Of a stretch of DNA of 64,000 nucleotides, positions 7,333 to 15,664 are shown piece by piece. How positions within the stretch are numbered: the stretch's first letter is position 1; each line of letters opens with the position of its first letter. A program made the translations under genes and the position numbers. The notes under the pieces are model-generated. The model had not been told where the DNA came from and made no database searches. It worked only from the letters and a program-made list of their open reading frames with translations. This DNA is from JAMQPK01 sp035937795 (GTDB taxonomy: Bacteria > Acidobacteriota > Vicinamibacteria > Vicinamibacterales > JAMQPK01), in NCBI GenBank assembly GCA_035937795.1, contig DASZHO010000089.1, positions 1 through 64,000 on the forward strand, read 5' to 3'.

Positions 7333-8975
7333 TACCGCCGGCTCCCGTTCTCCGCGACTTCCGCTGCCGGCGCGAGGACAGGCACCTGAGCCGGGCCGAC
7401 CGCGGCATTGGCGGCCGGGGCAGCGCCCAGCGCCAGGCCGGCCGCGGGGCCGGCCGGGAGACCGGCCGCCTGGCTGCGATAATCCGGATTCACGCGGGCG
7501 ACCACGCGGTTCACCGAAGTCTCGAGACGGCGAAGGAAGGGCGCCGGATACAGGCCAATCCAGACGGCAAGAATCAGGAGCGGCGCGAACGTCGCAAACT
7601 CACGCATGTTGAGATCGCGCAGCCGCTCGTTCTTCGGGTTCTCGATCTTTCCGAACATCGTGCGCTGGTACAGCCACAGCATGTAGGCCGCGCCCAGCAC
7701 GACGCCGCTGGCGGCGAAGGCCGCCCACATCTTGCTGGTGATGAACACGCCCTGCAGAATCAGCAGCTCGCCGATGAACCCGTTCAGCGCGGGCAACCCG
7801 ATCGAGGACATCGTCATGATGAGGAAGATCGTCGCGTAGACCGGCATGATCTTGGACAACCCGCCGTATTCGGAGATCGCGCGCGTGTGCCGGCGCTCGT
7901 AGACAATGCCAACGATCAGGAAGAGCGCGCCGGTGGAAATGCCGTGGTTGAGCTGCTGCACGATGCTGCCGGTGATGCCCACCGGATTGAGCGCGAACAT
8001 GCCGAGCATGACCAACCCCATGTGGCTGACGCTCGAATAAGCGACGAGCCGCTTCCAGTCCTGCTGCGCCATCGCGCACAACGCGCCGTAGACGATTCCG
8101 ATGATCGAGAGGGTGACGATCATGGGCACGAAGTGCCGCGTGGCGTCGGGCAGGATCGGCAGCGAGAAGCGGATGAAGCCGTACGTCCCCATCTTCAGCA
8201 TGACCGCCGCCAGAATCACCGAGCCGGCGGTGGGCGCGTCGGTGTGCGCATCGGGCAGCCACGTGTGGAACGGAAACATCGGCACCTTCACCGCAAATCC
8301 CAGGAAGAACGCGAGGAACACCCACCACTGCAGGTTGTAGGGCACGCTCAACTGCTGGAACTGCGTCACGTCGAAGCTGTAAACGCCGGTCACGCTGTGG
8401 TTGTAGAAGTAGAGCGCGAGAATGCCCAGCAGCATCACGACGCTGCCGACCAGCGTGTAGAGGAAGAACTTGATCGCGGAGTAGAGCCGCCGGTCGCTGC
8501 CCCAGATGCCGATCAGGAAATACATCGGCACGAGCATCACTTCCCAGAACAGGAAGAACAACAGGAAGTCGAGGCTGACGAAGGCCCCGACCATGCCGGT
8601 CTGGAGCACGAGCAGGAAGATGTAGTACTCCTTCAGGCGCTCGGTAATCGCCGTCCACGACGACAAGATCGCGATGGCGCCGAACAGCGTCGCGAGCAGC
8701 ACCATCAGCGAGCTGAAGCCGTCGACGCCGAGGAAATAATCGGCGCCGACCGAGGGGATCCAGGGATGGCGCTCGACGAACTGAAACTGCGCGTCCTGCG
8801 AGTTGTACCAGAACCACAGCGGCAGCGAGACGAGAAAGCCGGCAAACGCAAACAGGTTCGCGGTCCAGCGGATGGCGTTGGCGTTCTCTTTCGGGATGAA
8901 CAACAGCAGCACCGCTCCCGCGAGCGGCAGAAAGAGAATCAGCGACAACAGGGGAAAATTCGCAACATTGGTCAC
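7332..8975 (-). CDS. nuoM: NADH-quinone oxidoreductase subunit M
   Basis: A 547-residue proton-pumping subunit of complex I. Diagnostic segments are the Glu helix (LFFLFWEVMLVPMYFLIGIWG), KFFLYTLVGSVVML, PFHTWLPDAHTDAPTAGSVILA and WKRLVAYSSVSHMGLVMLG. The C-terminus carries an Ala/Pro/Gly-rich tail (AAGLPAGPAAGLALGAAP) beyond the usual fold, so the protein is about 40 residues longer than E. coli NuoM. It lies 3 bp after nuoL and meets nuoN end to end. Confidence 0.96.
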   Translation of the reverse strand: MTNVANFPLLSLILFLPLAGAVLLLFIPKENANAIRWTANLFAFAGFLVSLPLWFWYNSQDAQFQFVERHPWIPSVGADYFLGVDGFSSLMVLLATLFGAIAILSSWTAITERLKEYYIFLLVLQTGMVGAFVSLDFLLFFLFWEVMLVPMYFLIGIWGSDRRLYSAIKFFLYTLVGSVVMLLGILALYFYNHSVTGVYSFDVTQFQQLSVPYNLQWWVFLAFFLGFAVKVPMFPFHTWLPDAHTDAPTAGSVILAAVMLKMGTYGFIRFSLPILPDATRHFVPMIVTLSIIGIVYGALCAMAQQDWKRLVAYSSVSHMGLVMLGMFALNPVGITGSIVQQLNHGISTGALFLIVGIVYERRHTRAISEYGGLSKIMPVYATIFLIMTMSSIGLPALNGFIGELLILQGVFITSKMWAAFAASGVVLGAAYMLWLYQRTMFGKIENPKNERLRDLNMREFATFAPLLILAVWIGLYPAPFLRRLETSVNRVVARVNPDYRSQAAGLPAGPAAGLALGAAPAANAAVGPAQVPVLAPAAEVAENGSRR

Positions 8976-8978
8976 GGA

Positions 8979-11291
8979 CTACCTCACGAGCAGATAGATG
9001 CTCACAAACGCAAACACGCCGAACAACATCAGCAGCGCGTAGTTCTGAATCAGCCCGGTCTGCACACGGCGAAACACGAAGCTCGACTCCTCCGCGGACC
9101 GGCCGACCAGATTCACGGCGCCGTCCACCACGTACTTGTCGATCAGACTGGAGACCCACGACGCGAACACGGTGAGCCATCCCGAGCCGTTCACCGCGCC
9201 ATCGATCACGCGGCGATCGAACGTCCACAACGCGAGCGACGACGCCATCGTGCCCTGCACGAACGTGGCATCGTAGAGCTCGTCGACGTAGTACTTGTGA
9301 TAGAGCAGACTGTGCGCTCCCGCCCAGCGCTGCCTCAGGTTCTCCGCGATCTCCGGCGCGCGCACGTAGAAGCGATACGCAGTCCAGATCCCGAGCACAG
9401 CGACCAGCACGGAAAACAGCATCAGGCCCAGCTCGGCGGCCCTGGAGACCTCGGGCTCAGCCGCCGGTCCTTCAGCCGCTCCTTGTTCGGGTACCGCCGC
9501 AGACGCAGCGCTGACGGCTCCCGGCGCTCCGGCGGTCGCAGCGGCCACGGCTTGCGCGGTGAAGCTCGGCTCGAGAAACCCCTCGATCTCATTCGTGCAG
9601 CAGATCGCCGGCGAAATTCCCACGAAGCCCGCGACGAGCGCGCCGACCGCGAGCGCCATCAACGGATACGTCATCGGGCTCGGCGATTCGTGCGGACCGT
9701 GCCACGGACCATGGCCGTGCGCGGGAGCATCGGGCGGCCCGGCCGGGCCGTGCGTCACTTCATGATCGTCCTTGTGCGCCTGGCCGTGCGCGTGCGGGTC
9801 GGCGGGATGCGGAGCCCCGTGCACCGCCGCAGCGTGCACGGCGGCAGGCGTCGTGTGCTCCCACGCCGGCCCGCGGTAGGGCCCGAAGAACGTCATCGAC
9901 ATCAGCCGGAACATGTAGAACGCGGTCAGCAGCGCCGTCAGCACGGCAAGCGCCCAGAGCGGCTTGTTCACGAGGAACGTCCGGAACAGGATCTCGTCTT
10001 TGCTGAAGAACCCGGCAAAAATGGGAATCCCGGCGATCGCCAGCGTGCCCATCATCATCGTCGTGAAGGTCACGGGCATGTAGCGCGACAGGCCGCCCAT
10101 CTTCCGCATGTCCTGCTCGCCCCCCATCGCGTGAATCACCGAGCCGCTTCCCAGGAAGAGCAGCGCCTTGAAGAACGCGTGGGTCATCAAATGAAACGCG
10201 CCGGCCGCAAAGGCGGCGATACCGATCGCGGTCCAACCGTGGGCCATGGCATACGACCCGACCCCCATGGCGAGGAACATGTAGCCAAGCTGCGACACTG
10301 TCGAGTACGCGAGCACGCGCTTGATGTCGTACTGCACGAGCCCGATCGTGGCCGCCATGAGGGCGGTCAGCGCGCCGACGATCATCACGATGAGGCCGAC
10401 CATCGGCGCGTGCGAGAACAACACGGCGTTGCGACCGACCATGTAGACGCCCGCAGTGACCATTGTTGCGGCGTGGATCAGGGCGGACACCGGTGTCGGC
10501 CCTTCCATCGCGTCCGGCAACCAGACGTAGAGCGGGATCTGAGCGCTCTTGCCCGTCGCGCCGACGAACAGCAGCAGGCAAATGGCCGACAGCGTCCCGA
10601 AGTGCGCCGTCTCGACCGGCATCGTGCCGGCGGCGTTCGCAATGGCGCGGAAATCAACGGTGCCGAAGGTGTAGAACGCCAGAAACACGCCGAGCACGAA
10701 TCCCCAGTCGCCGATGCGATTGACGATGAACGCCTTCTTGCCCGCGTCCGACGCGCTCTTCTTCTCGTACCAAAAGCCGATCAGCAGATACGAGCAGAGG
10801 CCCACGCCTTCCCACCCGACGAACATCGTGAAGAACGAGCTGCCGAGCACGAGCGTCAGCATGAAGAAGCAGAACAGGTTGAGATAGCAGAAGAACCGCG
10901 CGTACGCGCCCCGCGGCTCGTCCATCATGTACGAGGTCGCGTACACGTGAATCAGGAATCCGATTCCCGTGACGATGAGAATCATCATGCCCGCGAGCGG
11001 ATCGATGCGGAACGCCCAGGGCACCTGGAACGCGCCGAGGCCGTGCGCGGTCACAGCCGGAATGGGCGGAATCCAGCTCCCGAGCGTGACGACGTGCTCG
11101 CGTGATTCGGGCGGCAGGCCGAGCATCTGCCAGAACGCGTAGAGCGAAAGGCCCAGCGCGCTGGCCATCATCGCGCACGCAAGGATGCCGGACGTGCGCT
11201 TGTTGAACGAGCGGATGCCGACCAGCCCGTTCAACAGGGCGCCCAGCGCCGGCAGCAGTGGAATCAGCCAGATTTGATCCATCGTCACCAT
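8979..11291 (-). CDS. nuoL: NADH-quinone oxidoreductase subunit L, long form with His-rich loop
   Basis: A 770-residue distal proton-pumping subunit; E. coli NuoL has about 613. Core motifs are intact: GWEGVGLCSYLLIGFW, IPLYVWLPDAMEGPTPVSALIHAATMVTAGVYM, IKRVLAYSTVSQLGYM and the C-terminal helix. The extra length comes from two extramembrane insertions: residues 479-535, with 13 His among Pro/Gly/Ala/Asp, and an Ala/Glu/Pro-rich segment near residues 580-620 (TAGAPGAVSAASAAVPEQGA). The start overlaps the nuoK stop by 7 bp. Confidence 0.96.
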   Translation of the reverse strand: MVTMDQIWLIPLLPALGALLNGLVGIRSFNKRTSGILACAMMASALGLSLYAFWQMLGLPPESREHVVTLGSWIPPIPAVTAHGLGAFQVPWAFRIDPLAGMMILIVTGIGFLIHVYATSYMMDEPRGAYARFFCYLNLFCFFMLTLVLGSSFFTMFVGWEGVGLCSYLLIGFWYEKKSASDAGKKAFIVNRIGDWGFVLGVFLAFYTFGTVDFRAIANAAGTMPVETAHFGTLSAICLLLFVGATGKSAQIPLYVWLPDAMEGPTPVSALIHAATMVTAGVYMVGRNAVLFSHAPMVGLIVMIVGALTALMAATIGLVQYDIKRVLAYSTVSQLGYMFLAMGVGSYAMAHGWTAIGIAAFAAGAFHLMTHAFFKALLFLGSGSVIHAMGGEQDMRKMGGLSRYMPVTFTTMMMGTLAIAGIPIFAGFFSKDEILFRTFLVNKPLWALAVLTALLTAFYMFRLMSMTFFGPYRGPAWEHTTPAAVHAAAVHGAPHPADPHAHGQAHKDDHEVTHGPAGPPDAPAHGHGPWHGPHESPSPMTYPLMALAVGALVAGFVGISPAICCTNEIEGFLEPSFTAQAVAAATAGAPGAVSAASAAVPEQGAAEGPAAEPEVSRAAELGLMLFSVLVAVLGIWTAYRFYVRAPEIAENLRQRWAGAHSLLYHKYYVDELYDATFVQGTMASSLALWTFDRRVIDGAVNGSGWLTVFASWVSSLIDKYVVDGAVNLVGRSAEESSFVFRRVQTGLIQNYALLMLFGVFAFVSIYLLVR

Positions 11292-11587
11292 CTCATGACA
11301 TTCATCTCGTCGATATTGACCGTCTCCTTGTTGCGATAGAACGCGAGGATGATGCCCAGGCCGACCGCGGCCTCGGCAGCGGCCACGGCAATCACGAAAA
11401 TCGCGAACACCTGGCCGACACCGTTCTGCAGCTTGTAGGAAAACGCCACCAGGTTGATGTTCACCGCGTTCAGGATCAGCTCAATCGACATGAAGATGAT
11501 GATGATGTTGCGGCGCACCATCACGCCAATCACGCCGATGATGAAGAGCGCCGCCGAGAGCACCATGTAATGAGTGGGGGTGATCAC
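11285..11587 (-). CDS. nuoK: NADH-quinone oxidoreductase subunit K
   Basis: A 100-residue, three-helix membrane subunit of complex I with the two conserved Glu residues in membrane helices (FMSIELILNAVNINLVAF and VAAAEAAVGLGIILAFYR). Length is exactly typical. It overlaps nuoJ by 4 bp (ATGA type) and nuoL by 7 bp. Its Glu residues are part of the horizontal proton path linking the quinone site to NuoL, M and N. Confidence 0.97.
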   Translation of the reverse strand: MITPTHYMVLSAALFIIGVIGVMVRRNIIIIFMSIELILNAVNINLVAFSYKLQNGVGQVFAIFVIAVAAAEAAVGLGIILAFYRNKETVNIDEMNVMRW

Positions 11588-12096
11588 AGTTCCCTTTTCG
11601 CCAAAACGATGGCTCCGACCATGGCGACGAGCAGCAGCATCGACGCCACTTCGAATGGAATCAGGTAGTCGGTGTAGAGCAGCATGCCAATCTGCTCGAC
11701 GTTGTGCAGCGCCAGGTCGCTCATCTCCATGTCCGGCCCGGTGGGCGCGACGACGCTCCCGAACGTGACGATGGCGCCCAGCTCCGCCAGCACGAGCCCG
11801 GCGAGCGCGAAGCCAATCCAGCTCCGCCGCTGCGGCGACGAGTGGTCCTCGGGCGGCCGCTTCAAATTCACGAGCATCACGACGAACAGATACAGGACGA
11901 CGATGCCGCCGGCGTACACAAGCACCTGGATGGCCGCGAGGAACTGCGCCGTCAGCAGCACGTAGAGCGCCGCGACGGCCAGAAAGTTCAGCACCAGATA
12001 CAGCACGCTGTGCACGGTGTTGCGGGTGCTGATGACCAGCACCGCAAAGCCGAGAATGAACGCGGAGAGGACGTAGAACGCGATCGCGTGAAGCAT
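11584..12096 (-). CDS. nuoJ: NADH-quinone oxidoreductase subunit J
   Basis: A 170-residue, five-helix membrane subunit. The start is the ATG at 12096, two bases after the nuoH stop; longer in-frame starts would run deep into nuoH. The conserved core helix is AAIQVLVYAGGIVVLYLFVVMLVNLKR (residues about 58-84), whose Gly-rich bend changes between pi and alpha helix during turnover. No nuoI lies between nuoH and nuoJ, unlike the standard operon. Confidence 0.96.
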   Translation of the reverse strand: MLHAIAFYVLSAFILGFAVLVISTRNTVHSVLYLVLNFLAVAALYVLLTAQFLAAIQVLVYAGGIVVLYLFVVMLVNLKRPPEDHSSPQRRSWIGFALAGLVLAELGAIVTFGSVVAPTGPDMEMSDLALHNVEQIGMLLYTDYLIPFEVASMLLLVAMVGAIVLAKREL

Positions 12097-12098
12097 GG

Positions 12099-13121
12099 CT
12101 ACAGCAACAACACCTTGACGATGCCGGTGACCACCACGTTCGCGATGGCGGTCGGGATCAGCACTTTCCAGCCCAGCCGCATCAGCTGGTCGTATCGATA
12201 CCGCGGGAGCGTCGCCCGCACCCAGAGGAAGACATAGAGAAAGACGAACGTCTTCAACAGGAACCAGATCCACGACGGCACGTAGCCGAGGAACGACAGC
12301 GCCGCCACGTTCGGAAACGGCGCCAGCCATCCGCCGAGGAACAGCGTCGTCGCCACGCTGGAGACGACGATCATGTTGGCGTATTCGGCGAGGAAGAACA
12401 GCGCGAATCGCATGCCGCTGTATTCAGTATGAAACCCGCCGGTCAGCTCCTGCTCGGCCTCGGCCATGTCGAACGGGGCGCGGTTGGTTTCGGCAAGCCC
12501 GCCGATGAAGAACAGCACGAAGGCCACCGGCTGCACGAAGATGAACCAGAGGCGCGACGTGTATTGAGCGTTGACGATGCCCACCATGCTCAACGTACCG
12601 GCGGTCATGATCAGGCTGACCAGGGTCATCGTGACGGCGACTTCGTAGCTGATGAGCTGCGCCGAGGCGCGCAGGCTCGCCAGAAGCGGGAACTTGCTGT
12701 TCGACGCCCACCCTCCGAGGATGATTCCGTACACGCCGATGGAGGCCACCGACACGATGTAGAGCAACCCGACGTTGATGTCGGTGATGTAGAGCGGCAC
12801 CTCGCGGCCGAACAGGTGGACGACCGGGCCGAACGGAATCACCGCGAACGTGATCAGCGCCGGCACCATCACGATGATCGGCGCGGCGGTGAACACCCAT
12901 TTGTCGGCCCGCGCCGGCGTGATGTCTTCCTTCAGGATCAGCTTCACGGCGTCGGCGATCGGCTGAAGAATGCCGTAGGGGCCGACGCGCATCGGACCCA
13001 GGCGCACCTGGACCCACGCAATCACCTTGCGCTCGAGCAGCACCATGTAGGTGACGCCGACGAGCGTCGCGTTCAGAACAAAGAGAATTTTCAGGAGGGG
13101 AATGAGGTAAGTATCGATCAC
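12099..13121 (-). CDS. nuoH: NADH-quinone oxidoreductase subunit H
   Basis: A 340-residue membrane subunit that forms the quinone tunnel and joins the peripheral to the membrane arm. Recognisable segments are LLERKVIAWVQVRLGPMRVGPYGILQPIADAVKLILKED, VYGIILGGWASNSKFPLLASLRASAQLISYEVA, and the loop ETNRAPFDMAEAEQELTGGFHTEYSGMRFALFFLAEY with its string of Glu and Asp. Length fits the family (about 325). It overlaps the nuoD end by 4 bp. Confidence 0.97.
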   Translation of the reverse strand: MIDTYLIPLLKILFVLNATLVGVTYMVLLERKVIAWVQVRLGPMRVGPYGILQPIADAVKLILKEDITPARADKWVFTAAPIIVMVPALITFAVIPFGPVVHLFGREVPLYITDINVGLLYIVSVASIGVYGIILGGWASNSKFPLLASLRASAQLISYEVAVTMTLVSLIMTAGTLSMVGIVNAQYTSRLWFIFVQPVAFVLFFIGGLAETNRAPFDMAEAEQELTGGFHTEYSGMRFALFFLAEYANMIVVSSVATTLFLGGWLAPFPNVAALSFLGYVPSWIWFLLKTFVFLYVFLWVRATLPRYRYDQLMRLGWKVLIPTAIANVVVTGIVKVLLL

Positions 13122-14242
13122 CGATCAACCTCTCCTAACACAACGTCGATCGATCCGATCAGCGCGACGACGTCGGCGACCATGTGGCCCCTGATCAGCT
13201 GCGGCAGCGCCTGCAGGTTGCAGAACGACGGCGGGCGTACGCGGAACCGGTACGGATTGGTCGATTTGCCGTCGCTCACGATGAAGTAGCCGAGCTCGCC
13301 CTTCGGCGACTCGATGGCGTGATAGGTTTCTCCCGCCGGCGGCTTGATCAGCCGCGGCACCTTGCCGACAATCGGCCCTTCGGGGATGCCTTCGATGGCC
13401 TGCCGGATGATTTTCACCGACTGGCGGAATTCCTCCAGCCGCACGAGATAGCGGTCGTAGGTGTCGCCGCTGGTGCCGATGGGCACCTCGAACTTCATCT
13501 CGCTGTATGCGGCGTAGGGTTCGTCCTTGCGGACATCCTTCGGGACCCCCGAGCCGCGCAGCGGCGGCCCGCTCAGGCCGATGGCCACCGCGCCTTCGGC
13601 CGAAATCACGCCGATGCCCTTCGTGCGCTCGAGCCAGATGCGATTGTTCGTCAGCAGCTCCTCGTACTCGTCCACCTTCTGCATCATGATGTTGCAGAAC
13701 TCGAGCACCTTGCCGTCCCAGCCGACCGGAATGTCGAGCGGCAGGCCGCCGATGCGCATCGAATTGTACGTGAGGCGCGCGCCGCAATACTCCTCGAACA
13801 GATCGAGGATCAGCTCGCGCTCGCGGAACGCATACAGGAACACCGTCATCGCGCCGATGTCCATCGCGTGCGTGCCGAGCCACAAGCAATGGCTGGCGAT
13901 GCGCTGCAGCTCGCAGAGCGCCGTCCGGATGTAGCGCGCGCGGCGCGGCACTTCCAGCTGCATCAGCTTTTCCACCGTCTCGCAGTAGCCTACGTTGTTG
14001 GTGGCGGCCGCCACGTAATCCATGCGATCGGTGAGCAGAATGATCTGCGTCCAGTTGCGGTTCTCGCTGAGCTTTTCGATGCCGCGGTGGAGGTAGCCGA
14101 TGATGACGTCGGAATCGACGACCCTCTCGCCGTCGAGCTTCAGCACGACGCGCAGCACCCCATGGGTGCTCGGATGCTGCGGCCCCATGTTGATGACCAG
14201 CTCTTCGGTGTCGAACGCGGGACGATAGGTGCTCGCTTCCAT
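13118..14242 (-). CDS. nuoD: NADH-quinone oxidoreductase subunit D
   Basis: A 374-residue, 49-kDa-type subunit related to hydrogenase large subunits; it forms the quinone-binding cleft with NuoB. Key segments are INMGPQHPSTHGVLRVVLKLDGE (quinone-site His), GYLHRGIEKLSENR, YVAAATNNVGYCETVEKL, and the C-terminal SFCNLQALPQLIRGHMVADVVALIGSIDVVLGEVDR. It is separate from NuoC (20-bp gap), not fused as in E. coli. Its normal partner nuoB is absent from the operon. Confidence 0.97.
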   Translation of the reverse strand: MEASTYRPAFDTEELVINMGPQHPSTHGVLRVVLKLDGERVVDSDVIIGYLHRGIEKLSENRNWTQIILLTDRMDYVAAATNNVGYCETVEKLMQLEVPRRARYIRTALCELQRIASHCLWLGTHAMDIGAMTVFLYAFRERELILDLFEEYCGARLTYNSMRIGGLPLDIPVGWDGKVLEFCNIMMQKVDEYEELLTNNRIWLERTKGIGVISAEGAVAIGLSGPPLRGSGVPKDVRKDEPYAAYSEMKFEVPIGTSGDTYDRYLVRLEEFRQSVKIIRQAIEGIPEGPIVGKVPRLIKPPAGETYHAIESPKGELGYFIVSDGKSTNPYRFRVRPPSFCNLQALPQLIRGHMVADVVALIGSIDVVLGEVDR

Positions 14243-14261
14243 GATTCGATGTCCGCTTCTT

Positions 14262-15122
14262 CTATTCGATGTCCGCTTCTTCGCGGGCCTGTTTCAGCTT
14301 CAGCCAGTCGAGCGGGCTCTCCATCAGCAGCTCGCCCGGACCTTCGAGCGGGTAATCCTTACGCTGCGGAAATCCCTGCCAATCGTCCGGCATCAGAATT
14401 CGCCGGCGGTCGGGATGGCCGGTGAAGTTCACGCCGAACAGATCGTAGACCTCGCGCTCGAGCCAGTTGGCGGCCGGCCAGACGCCGCTGACCGACGGCA
14501 CCGGATCGTGTTCGCCGGCCCGCACCTTCAGGCGCACGCGCGTATGGTGCCGCGTCGAATAGAGACAGTAGATCACGTCGAACCGCTTCGGCCGCGACGG
14601 CCAATCCGACGCCGTGACATCGGAGCAGAAATCGAACGCCACCCCGGGGGTATCGCGCAAGTAGCGCCCCGCCTCGACGAGCATCGACACGGGCACGATC
14701 ACGGTCCAATCGCCGACGTAGAAACTTACGTGCTCGACCGCGCCGGGAACAGCCGCTTGCAGCCGCGTAATAAAAGCGGGAATCGCCGCGCCGGCCGGCG
14801 GGGGCGGGTCCGGCGGACCCGCTGGGGGGGCCGGCTTGGTATCGTGCGCGGCTGCAGGCGCCGCCGGCTTCGGCACCGCCGGCACTGCCGGTTTTGCCGG
14901 GGCTGCCGGTTTTGCCGCGGGCGCCGCCGCTGCGGGTGCCGCGGGCGGCGCGGCTGGGCTCCCGGCCGGTGCCGCAGCCGGGACGGCGGACACACCCGCT
15001 CCAGGAGCCTCGGTGCGCGAGACTTCGCCCTTCAGCGGTTCGCCGGGCGTATCGCTCGGCGGCTTGTCGGCTGCGGCCTGCGGCGGTGCCGGGGGATCCT
15101 TGGGATCGTCCATCAGGTCCAC
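14262..15122 (-). CDS. nuoC: NADH-quinone oxidoreductase subunit C with Ala/Pro-rich extension
   Basis: A 286-residue, 30-kDa-type subunit. The conserved domain occupies about residues 118-265 (KRFDVIYCLYSTRHHTRVRLKV, then LEREVYDLFGVNFTGHPDRRRILMPDDWQGFPQRKDYPLEG). Residues 1-115 are a low-complexity extension of Ala, Pro and Lys (for example PAAPPAAPAAAAPAAKPA). E. coli and mitochondrial counterparts lack this. The start overlaps the end of nuoA by 10 bp. The extension is probably disordered; its role is unknown. Confidence 0.95.
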   Translation of the reverse strand: MDLMDDPKDPPAPPQAAADKPPSDTPGEPLKGEVSRTEAPGAGVSAVPAAAPAGSPAAPPAAPAAAAPAAKPAAPAKPAVPAVPKPAAPAAAHDTKPAPPAGPPDPPPPAGAAIPAFITRLQAAVPGAVEHVSFYVGDWTVIVPVSMLVEAGRYLRDTPGVAFDFCSDVTASDWPSRPKRFDVIYCLYSTRHHTRVRLKVRAGEHDPVPSVSGVWPAANWLEREVYDLFGVNFTGHPDRRRILMPDDWQGFPQRKDYPLEGPGELLMESPLDWLKLKQAREEADIE

Positions 15123-15469
15123 TCCAAGGCGCCCTTATTCCAGGCATAGGCGTAGCCGGCCACCAGAATCGCGAGAAACACGATCATTTCGATCAACCCG
15201 AACACCGCCAGCTTGTTCATGATGACGGCCCACGGAAACATGAAGACGGTTTCCACGTCGAAAATCACGAAGAGCATCGCGATCAGGTAGTAGCGCACGC
15301 TGTAGCGGTCGCGGGCATCGGTCTGCGGCTCGATGCCGCATTCATAGGGCTCGAGCTTCACCTTGTTGTATTTCTTCGACGACACGAGCTGCGACATCAG
15401 CAGCGTGACGAAGGCAAAGCCGATCGCGACCAGCAGGAAGATGAAAATTGGAATGTACGCGTTGAGCAT
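15113..15469 (-). CDS. nuoA: NADH-quinone oxidoreductase subunit A
   Basis: A 118-residue, three-helix membrane subunit from the ATG at 15469. Its hallmark loop (YECGIEPQTDARDRYSVRYYLIAMLFVIFDVE) carries the conserved Cys that is accessible in the deactive state of mitochondrial complex I. It is the first gene of the operon. A longer in-frame reading into the promoter region lacks similarity and was not chosen. The next gene is nuoC, not nuoB. Confidence 0.96.
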   Translation of the reverse strand: MLNAYIPIFIFLLVAIGFAFVTLLMSQLVSSKKYNKVKLEPYECGIEPQTDARDRYSVRYYLIAMLFVIFDVETVFMFPWAVIMNKLAVFGLIEMIVFLAILVAGYAYAWNKGALEWT

Positions 15470-15511
15470 GTGGTAGACGCTGCGGGCCCCATGAGACCGT
15501 GGAAACGCGTG

Positions 15512-15541
15512 TTTATAGCACGCGAATGAAGAGAGCGTCAA
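15512..15541 (-). promoter_or_regulatory. Sigma-70-type promoter of the nuo operon
   Basis: On the minus strand TTGACG (15541-15536), an 18-bp spacer and TATAAA (15517-15512) lie 43 bp upstream of the nuoA ATG. It is back to back with the promoter of the VWA gene. Confidence 0.65.
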
Positions 15542-15620
15542 GAAACGGACCGTCCTCGCACCGCTGTTGTTTGCTCCCGCAAACCTAAGATCTGCAAAGG
15601 TTTTTCGCCGTCCGGCGTGC

Positions 15621-15650
15621 TTGACGCGTTCATTCACCGACACCTATACT
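15621..15650 (+). promoter_or_regulatory. Sigma-70-type promoter of the VWA/hem cluster
   Basis: TTGACG (15621-15626), an 18-bp spacer and TATACT (15645-15650) lie 14 bp before the ATG of the VWA gene. The predicted 5' untranslated leader is only about 8 nt, too short for a normal ribosome-binding site. Confidence 0.65.
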
Positions 15651-15664
15651 GAACTTGCGGCCTT

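Noticed and set aside
7887..11105. Open frame of 1072 codons on the plus strand across nuoM-nuoL
   Set aside because: It is the antisense of two well-conserved genes; its translation is rich in Arg, His, Glu and Asp with no family match. High GC content makes stops rare on the opposite strand.
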